Assembly (NCBI RefSeq): GCF_001625305.1
Contig: NW_017803842.1
Location: 38,940-102,939 of the forward strand
DNA length: 64,000 nt
DNA from: Branchiostoma belcheri
Taxonomy: Eukaryota > Chordata > Leptocardii > Amphioxiformes > Branchiostomatidae
Reading direction: 5' to 3'
Positions within the stretch are counted from its first letter, which is position 1, and the number at the start of each line of letters is the position of its first letter. The notes beneath the pieces were generated by a model, which was not told the DNA's origin, ran no database searches, and was given only the letters and a program-made list of their open reading frames with translations. Shown in pieces: positions 58,101 to 64,000 of this stretch. Made by a program: the position numbers and the translations under genes.

Positions 58101-59486
58101 TGCACCTGGAATGTGTAAGTACCATTCTAATTTGTACTAATGGTATGTACCTGTTTTAAGGTTCTGGCTGGTATCTCAAATGTAAATCTTCATGGTAGCC
58201 TTATATGATGAAGTTGACAAAGGAAAGACTTGTCTCAACATAACATTGAATGTGAGGAATGTGAGAAATCTGAAATTCATAGGTAAGAAACAACAGTAAA
58301 GAGGTGAGAAAGTTGGAATGGTTTCCTGGCCAACACTTCTTTCTTTTCTATTGAAATTAAAAGTACACACAATGTACAAGGAGTTCTTGTACATTGGAAG
58401 CATGGTACATGTACCATATAGGACTATTGAGTATTATTGTTACAGTGTTTCTCTCTTTGTGTTCAGTACTGTGTCCTGTCATCATGCAGAAAATGGAGAG
58501 GTACACATGGATGCAGGTAAAGTATATAGGTATATTTTTTAGAATAGGGGTAAAAAAAAACAAATAATTCTTATTGTCAAGTGTGCATGCATGTGTTTGT
58601 GTATGTATATATGCGTATAAATTCTATAAACACTGTGCTTATGTTGGATTGGTATGTTACATGTATGTGATGCTATTACTACTTCCCCATGCAGAGAATA
58701 CAGTTCCTTCATGCCCCCATACAAGTCATGTTGGTTGGATGCTTGTGAGTACCATACTTGCTTTTCAGAATGTTCAGAATGTATTTCACAATTCATCTGT
58801 ACTTGTGTATTATAAGAGCTTTAGAATGGATAATAATTTTTGTGTACTACATGTAGTATTTGTTTCAAGGGTTTCTGAATAGAATGTTTTGTCCTGTCAA
58901 ATGATGTGCAACTTTGTTCTTTTGTTCTTTTGAATCCAGCCTTGTGTTTATGGTGCCAACGGCCTGTGCATTATTCCCGCAAAGAGCGTATGTCACTTTC
59001 TTATGCTTTGACAGTATATATATATATTTCTTTATTTCCTGTAAGAAGTGTATTACTAGCCAAATCTTAAGTACCAAGATAGTCTGCCTAGTCTGTTGCT
59101 TGTCCGTTGTATTATCTTTAATTTGTGATACTTTTTGGGATACCTCAAGGGCAAACCCATCTTTATAATGTTACATGTAGGCCCAATATGTTTGTATTTT
59201 GTATTTTTCATATTTGTCAAAAATGTAACAAGAGTACTACATAGGTCAACGAGGGCAAATGATAATAAACACATAACACATGACATCATACAACATGTAG
59301 TTAACATATCTTTTAATAGTTTATCTAATTATATAACAGTACTAGTTTAATGTTGTAGCTCAGTACACGTTTTCTCTCCTCCACAGTTCCTTAGCTGTAG
59401 AGAAGTTGGAGCCTGACCTAAAAGCATCCATCCAGGAGAAATATGGAGACAAGATCAAAACTGTGTACTTCAACAAGGGGCTGTGA
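55180..59486 (+). CDS. SFXN2: Sideroflexin-2-type protein, complete copy
   Basis: Eleven coding exons join in frame: 55180-55346, 55602-55772, 55927-56025, 56321-56396, 56864-56949, 57304-57364, 58048-58114, 58467-58516, 58695-58744, 58940-58987, 59387-59486. The product is 324 residues, against 322 recalled for human SFXN2. It starts [19 protein letters not shown] and ends KTVYFNKGL, the invariant family tail. The later exons give [38 protein letters not shown] and [18 protein letters not shown]. All exon lengths match the left copy. Exon differences from the left copy are few (for example Ile/Val in FIGRL, Ala/Val in GTAYA). A 0.42-kb element sits in the intron before exon 7. The 3' UTR probably ends after AATAAA at 60153. 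Confidence 0.93.
57554..57970. mobile_element. hAT-like miniature element, right block only
   Basis: CAGTGTTCGAAATAC at the left and GTATTTCGACCACTG at the right form 15-bp terminal inverted repeats with one mismatch; CAGTG ends are typical of hAT elements. CTTCT flanks both sides, so an 8-bp duplication is not cleanly visible. The interior is full of CTGCAATTTGCAG/CTGCAATATTGCAG motifs in both orientations. The left block lacks it at the matching intron position (near 52728). Confidence 0.7.
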
Positions 59487-60152
59487 TGACGGGTTTCAGT
59501 TTCAGTCTGGAACAAGCTTAATGCATGAGTTGATATTGTGTGAATGCTGAAGTTGGGGTGTTGGGTGGGGACCCATCTGCATTTCCTTAGCCCTTGGGCA
59601 CACAGCAGTGCAAGCAGTGATAAAGTTACAAAAGGGGGCAAATCTACTGGTAGCACTGTGTGGCCAACTGCTATACTTCTCATACATGTTAAGTGCTAAG
59701 CAGAGAAACAGGATGTACCTGTACCTGCTCCATTTTTGGTATGACTTTGGTAGTCAGAGAATTAAACTGAAAAGTGAGCAATCTACTTGCTAGGCTGTTG
59801 CTGCAATACAGTGGATGAATTTCAATTACACCACTGGAAGTCATGGTGGTGGATAACAAAGGCCAAAAGATCAAGATAATATGCCACTTTTTATAATTGG
59901 ATAACAAGAGTTCAGTCATAGCTTAAAAACTGTGCCTTCACTTTTACAGTGCCTCCAGGTCCACTGAACTTGGGAGAAAATTAAATCCTGATTGAAATCC
60001 TGGTTTTTGACTATATTGGTGCAAAATGTAGGTGCCTTCAAAGCATTAGTTATTGGGGTAATGGTATAAAGCATCTTTTATCCATCAGGAATTTGCTGTT
60101 CTTGGTGGGGTCAAGGTTTGCATTTTTTTAGATAATACTTGTTAGCTAACAA

Positions 60153-60158
60153 AATAAA
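60153..60158 (+). promoter_or_regulatory. Polyadenylation signal AATAAA
   Basis: It lies 667 bases after the sideroflexin stop and is the first canonical hexamer I see downstream on the plus strand. Confidence 0.4.
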
Positions 60159-60303
60159 GTCCAAAAATGATTTTTACTAACTTGGAGTGCTGTACTCAAT
60201 TATTTCATCAGGAAGTGAGCGTATTTGAAAATTTGAAAGGCCTTCGTTGCCCAAGGCTGTTGCATGGCATTTAGAGTTACCGTATTTCTGTTTTACTGAA
60301 AGT

Positions 60304-60411
60304 AACCTGTGTTTACACAAGCTCTCGGTGGGGAGTTAACGACCCCCGCCCCTTTTTTGGGGGCGGCAACCTTAGGGGCGGGCGGCCGCCAGGAGCGCGA
60401 TTTAGTCCAGC
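60304..60411. repeat. GC-rich repeat related to 2556-2652
   Basis: It shares CTGTGTTTACACAAGCTCTCGG-like, GAGTTAACGACCCCCGCCCC-like and GCGGCCGCCAGGAGCGCGAT blocks, in order, with the element at 2556-2652. Its terminal inverted motif is worn. Confidence 0.65.
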
Positions 60412-60929
60412 TGTACTGAAAGTATCCTTGGTAATCTTGCCTTGATAATGATTCCATCATTGCACTCCAAAACCATAATAAACTAGTTGATGTCCGTCAA
60501 AAATACCCTACCTCATCCACCATCTCACTCACCAAACCTCGCGCAGAAGGGTCATCATTACAATACCAACGTCACGCAAGCAGGTACAGATTATTATTGT
60601 ACGGCGGGAAAAGCTACAGTATACCATCGACTGTATCCATAAATAGTTGCGCCGTGCGTAGGTGTGAAACGGTAGAAAATATCTTGACACTGGCGTTACC
60701 ATGACGACCATGGACTGCCGTCTCAAGTGGAGTGGGATAAGGTGCGATGATGCACGCTGGGATTTAAAACGTCTAGACAGCCGCTGGCTGAGGGAAGTGA
60801 TAACATGGTGGGGGGAGGGGGGGTATTAGACACACGGGGAGTGTTTGGCTTGAGTTGCTAGTAGTTTTATTACCCCGTGAAGGAGGTCAGGACCTCCGGA
60901 CGGAGTGTTGTGATCGGCTGATTTTTCAT

Positions 60930-61385
60930 GTTCGCAGTCAAAACACTGGGTTCTCTTTGTGTAATCGGCACGCAATTTTATACGCCGTCTGCGGGCATGC
61001 CCGTGTTGATGCACGAATGTGTATTTTTGCCGTTGCTGCTTTCGCGGTCAATGTAATATTGCAGACGCACCCCTACAATTACGAGGCGAATTGGAATGGT
61101 CCAGAAAAACGCGTTGTTGGGAATAGCAGTGGGGGGGGTGGAACTTCATGCAGATACGGGGTGGTTTTGATAAGTGGTTCCAGATGTTTTTGCCCATGCT
61201 TAAGAGATGCCAGGTTTTTTGGAAGATGTTCGCAGCCAAAATGCATTCTTCCGTACGTCGCATTTCTGTGTAATTTCGCATGTGGTGTGGCATTATGTCC
61301 GGGATGATGCACGTCTTTTTATTTTTACCGTAGCTGTTTTGATATTGAAGTAAATGCATATTTTAGAAACATCCCTACTTTTACA
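60930..61385. repeat. Degenerate direct duplication, about 170 bp units
   Basis: The units at about 60930-61080 and 61220-61385 share GTTCGCAG-CAAAA, TCTGTGTAAT or TTTGTGTAAT, TGATGCACG, TATTTTTGCCGTTGCTG or TATTTTTACCGTAGCTG and a CACCCCTAC or CATCCCTAC end. A long open frame at 60855-61307 spans the duplication but shows no protein-like features. Confidence 0.5.
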
Positions 61386-62860
61386 ATCCTGTGGAATAGG
61401 CCGTAGGTTTAGGCAGTTGTCTGGTAGCAGAGGTACTGTAAGCAGATATCCTGGTTATCTGGCCTGCGGTAGTAACACTCGCGGTGCTTACCGCAACTGT
61501 TGCTGGAATTTGGCCTGTTCCAGGCGCGCTTAATTAGGTACAGGTAATCTCCAAGCAGATGTTTCGGTGGCTGCAAAAGACAGTATCAAATTGGCCAGGC
61601 AGTATCAAATTGGCCAGACAGTATCCAAAGACGGTCATTGACGGTGGGGCTGTCTTTGTTACTAGACACGACCATGATAGTCCGATCTTTATGTGAATGC
61701 AATGATTGTGTGTGTGTAATTAAAATGAACTTCGAACTTGAAGCACAGTATCTTTACACGCCCTGGGAGCAGTAATGGATTTAGCTCTTTGTATGTTTTA
61801 TGCTTGTGACGCGCCCTCATTGTATTAACCGTTGCCTAATTATAATGTCTGCACAGTAGGTCTGGCGTTGACGCTTGGGATTTTGTTGAAATATATAAAA
61901 CTTCACGGAGGATTGTCACCTATGGCTTCTTGTTGATGTTAAATCACGCGACGTCTTTTTCTGTTGTCATGTATGGACTGCAAATGTGAGAAGGCAATCT
62001 TGTTTATGAATCACCATTAAAACTGCACCAATTAATTTTTTTCAAAGAAATTGAGACTGCGTGGTCTTGCTGGTGCATTAAAATCTTATGATACAGCATC
62101 GTCATATTGTCTTTAATTCAACACCACATTGATGATTCGTTTTTATTAGGAAAAATGGGTCAAAAACCACCATTTTACAAATTTCAATGGCAACATGTGA
62201 TTTACACGAATGGTCTTCACAGGTAGAGGCGTATGAAACAAGCTGGAATACAGAGACTTCTGGACTTTCTCGGTCATCCTTAATGACTGTACATGTACTA
62301 GGTAGATAACTGTATGTGGCGCTTGTCTGCCGCAGTGACGTATATGTTACTAGTACGTACACAGCCACAATGTACGTCCACCTCGACATCTCGTACAGTG
62401 CAGTGTGGGACCATTAAACGTTGTAAAATGAATCTTCATATCACACCATATGAATGGGATGACGTGTACATACCTATCAAAAATGATTTATACAGAAATG
62501 GTTGCAGTGATCTGGAACCAGTTTACTCCACTGAAGAGCTACCCTTTCTCTAGCCGTGACAGGCGTTTTGTACAGTATTTACAGGCCCACTAGTGTAATG
62601 GTGAAATTCTCCTCGCTCTTTTTGACAACTTTGAACAGTGGACCTCAGCTTAACGGCCCTTTCAGTTGCCGGAATGTCGGGTGAGCAACAATAGCTGGTA
62701 TTCGAAAGGATATAGCACAAAAACTTCGCTCCTTATTGTTGTTTGCAATTGTGCTAGTGACCAACTCAAGTCATTGTCTTGGTGCTTGATGTCCGCACAC
62801 AAAAAAGCGATAAACAATTTGGTTTGTTATAATTTTCATGATAACAATCACAGCGCCTTT

Positions 62861-63651
62861 TCACCAGTGTTTTTGAAGTTCCTTGCAGAAGAGAATCCCT
62901 TTGATGATCATGGCGTACACGATCAAACTGATGAAAATCACCATGGTTACCATTGTCTTTGTCACGGGGTCATGCTCTCCGGTTGACCTCACTTCCGCTT
63001 CTGTTAAATTCCCGGGCATGAAGCCAGAGGTGTCGTTCAGATATGACGACGTCACGTTTTGTGGCATGTCTTCTATCTCGTCAGAATCTGAAATAAGAAA
63101 CGCACGCAAGTGTATTGATGGCTATCTAGAAATTAGTGATAGTGTACTCTTTTCTTTCCTACGGTATTCCATCAATCTTAATTGCGCAGTAATTGAACAG
63201 CTGAATTATTTACCATGTTTGGACAGACCTGACTTGCTCGTCGTTGAAGCTCAATATATAATCCAAACAACTAGGTAGCTCCAACTCTCTTAATTCCAAC
63301 GTGTACCTTACATCGCCAAGTTACACAGAAGAAACTAGATTGAAGGAGATCTATTTACGCATCATAGGTATTCCCAAGGACGTCCTTGGTATTCCTAAGG
63401 TATGCGCAGTTCTGATACTCAGGCGTTGGAGACCCACGGGAGGTTAACGTTTTATGTAGCTGAATGCAGGCCCCGTACCCATTTTGATTCGGTATACATA
63501 TAAGGCGTTAAATTTACGAGAACAGGCGCCATACCCAGCAGAAGCTCCAGCCTCCACAGAAGATCCTCGAACTGGTCCTGTTTCTCCGCCAGGCTGTTGA
63601 GCAGCTCCCGGATGTCGTGACTGGTAGAGCGGGGTCGCATCGCTCCATCTG
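62861..63651 (-). CDS. Single-pass membrane protein, C-terminal exons
   Basis: Two minus-strand exons join cleanly in phase 1: 63651-63535 and 63087-62861, with acceptor TTCTTATTTCAG and donor GTATGG. The first encodes RSTSHDIRELLNSLAEKQDQ followed by FEDLLWRLELLL, a likely amphipathic helix or coiled coil. The second begins DSDEIEDMPQNVTSSYLND, has three possible N-glycosylation sites (NVT, NDT, NLT), then a hydrophobic segment (MVTMVIFISLIVYAMIIKGI), and ends CKELQKHW. The reading frame enters the first exon already in phase 1, so 5' exons must lie beyond 63651. I do not recognise the family. The exon pair is supported by matching phase and good splice sites only. Confidence 0.55.
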
Positions 63652-64000
63652 CTGCAGCTTATAAATACAAAATACATGTCAGAACTAAGGAAAACCTGCA
63701 TGGGGAAGTCATTCGTGGATACAACATAGAGCTTAGGGCCGTTTCAAGACATTAGTGTTAATGATACCTCATTTCCACATCTTTATGACGAAAACCGCAG
63801 GGCAATCAAAGAAAAAAAGTCAGACCAAAATAAATTGGTCATGGGGTTGTTTAAACATACTGAGAGATCAGTGGAAGGCATTAAAGATCATCAAGCTGTA
63901 AGCTAAAAGACCGTTGAGAGATTTTCTTTACACCCGTATAATGTGTGTGTGGTGCTTTGCATACACGTGGACATCTTCTAATGGCATGTAGGAATAAATG
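63652..64000. other. Right edge, nothing recognised
   Basis: This is probably intron of the minus-strand membrane-protein gene. No exon was found here. Confidence 0.4.

Larger units (their letters stand above)
53758..59027. repeat. 5.3-kb duplicated block, right copy
   Basis: It aligns with 48202-53737 from its first base after the gap. Beyond 59027 (a TA-repeat end shared with the left copy) the sequence continues uniquely to the last sideroflexin exon. Confidence 0.88.
59487..62860. other. Sideroflexin 3' UTR and intergenic region
   Basis: It holds the poly-A signal at 60153, a GC-rich repeat at 60304 and a degraded duplication at 60930-61385, listed separately. No convincing gene is present. 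Confidence 0.5.

Noticed and set aside
60855-61307. 150-residue open frame rich in Cys
   Set aside because: It covers a degenerate duplication and G-rich tracts. The composition is irregular, and no splice or domain evidence was found.
62102-62553. Frames on both strands near 62.1-62.5 kb
   Set aside because: They have no splice sites, domain or codon pattern to support either, and one overlaps the other.

Overview
The window reads as animal, and most probably lancelet (cephalochordate, Branchiostoma-like), genomic DNA. The genes have many short exons with clean GT/AG borders. Extracellular SRCR, kringle and LDL-receptor class A modules are built from symmetrical phase-1 exons. Small non-autonomous DNA elements are everywhere. 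Two pairs of near-identical blocks meet at 20-N gaps, as expected when two very different alleles of one diploid animal are laid end to end. The species is an inference from these features; no database was consulted.

Left part (1-19 kb). A decayed minus-strand SGNH-esterase fragment lies at the edge. Next comes a plus-strand gene with seven single-exon SRCR domains (1574-7232), followed by a kringle exon that carries a one-base shift (8608-8848). The last intron was invaded by a 5'-truncated Penelope-like retroelement flanked by 11-bp direct repeats. A second, complete gene (13606-18791; 9 exons, about 785 residues) encodes a secreted protein: signal peptide, coiled coil, one kringle, eleven LDLa repeats. 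The two genes share extracellular, adhesion or innate-recognition type modules.

Middle (21-43 kb). A neuralized-type E3 ubiquitin ligase (23466-28504; two NHR domains and a C-terminal RING, about 550 residues) is followed by tandem alpha-2,8-sialyltransferase (ST8Sia-type) genes. One complete gene lies at 30589-34635 and a second complete one at 39615-43453. Between them is a four-exon partial copy (36379-37785) belonging to a 3.2-kb block that is repeated across the gap at 38054-38073 and is probably an alternative allele of the second gene.

Right part (45-64 kb). ARL3 (minus strand, 45388-48220) and an SFXN2-type sideroflexin (plus strand) stand head to head across a shared upstream region. 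That region and the sideroflexin gene occur twice (48202-53737 and 53758-59027, gap 53738-53757). Only the second copy reaches the last exon (59387-59486). ARL3-SFXN2 head to head, with a neuralized gene nearby, matches the order I recall on human chromosome 10q24, so this looks like conserved chordate linkage. A small minus-strand gene for a single-pass membrane protein starts near or beyond the right edge (exons 63651-63535 and 63087-62861).

Repeats. Several inverted-repeat families are visible. One is a set of tiny fold-back elements with AGCCTGG-type ends and exact 11-bp target duplications. Two structured insertions (about 0.69 and 0.42 kb) are present in only one of the two sideroflexin blocks.
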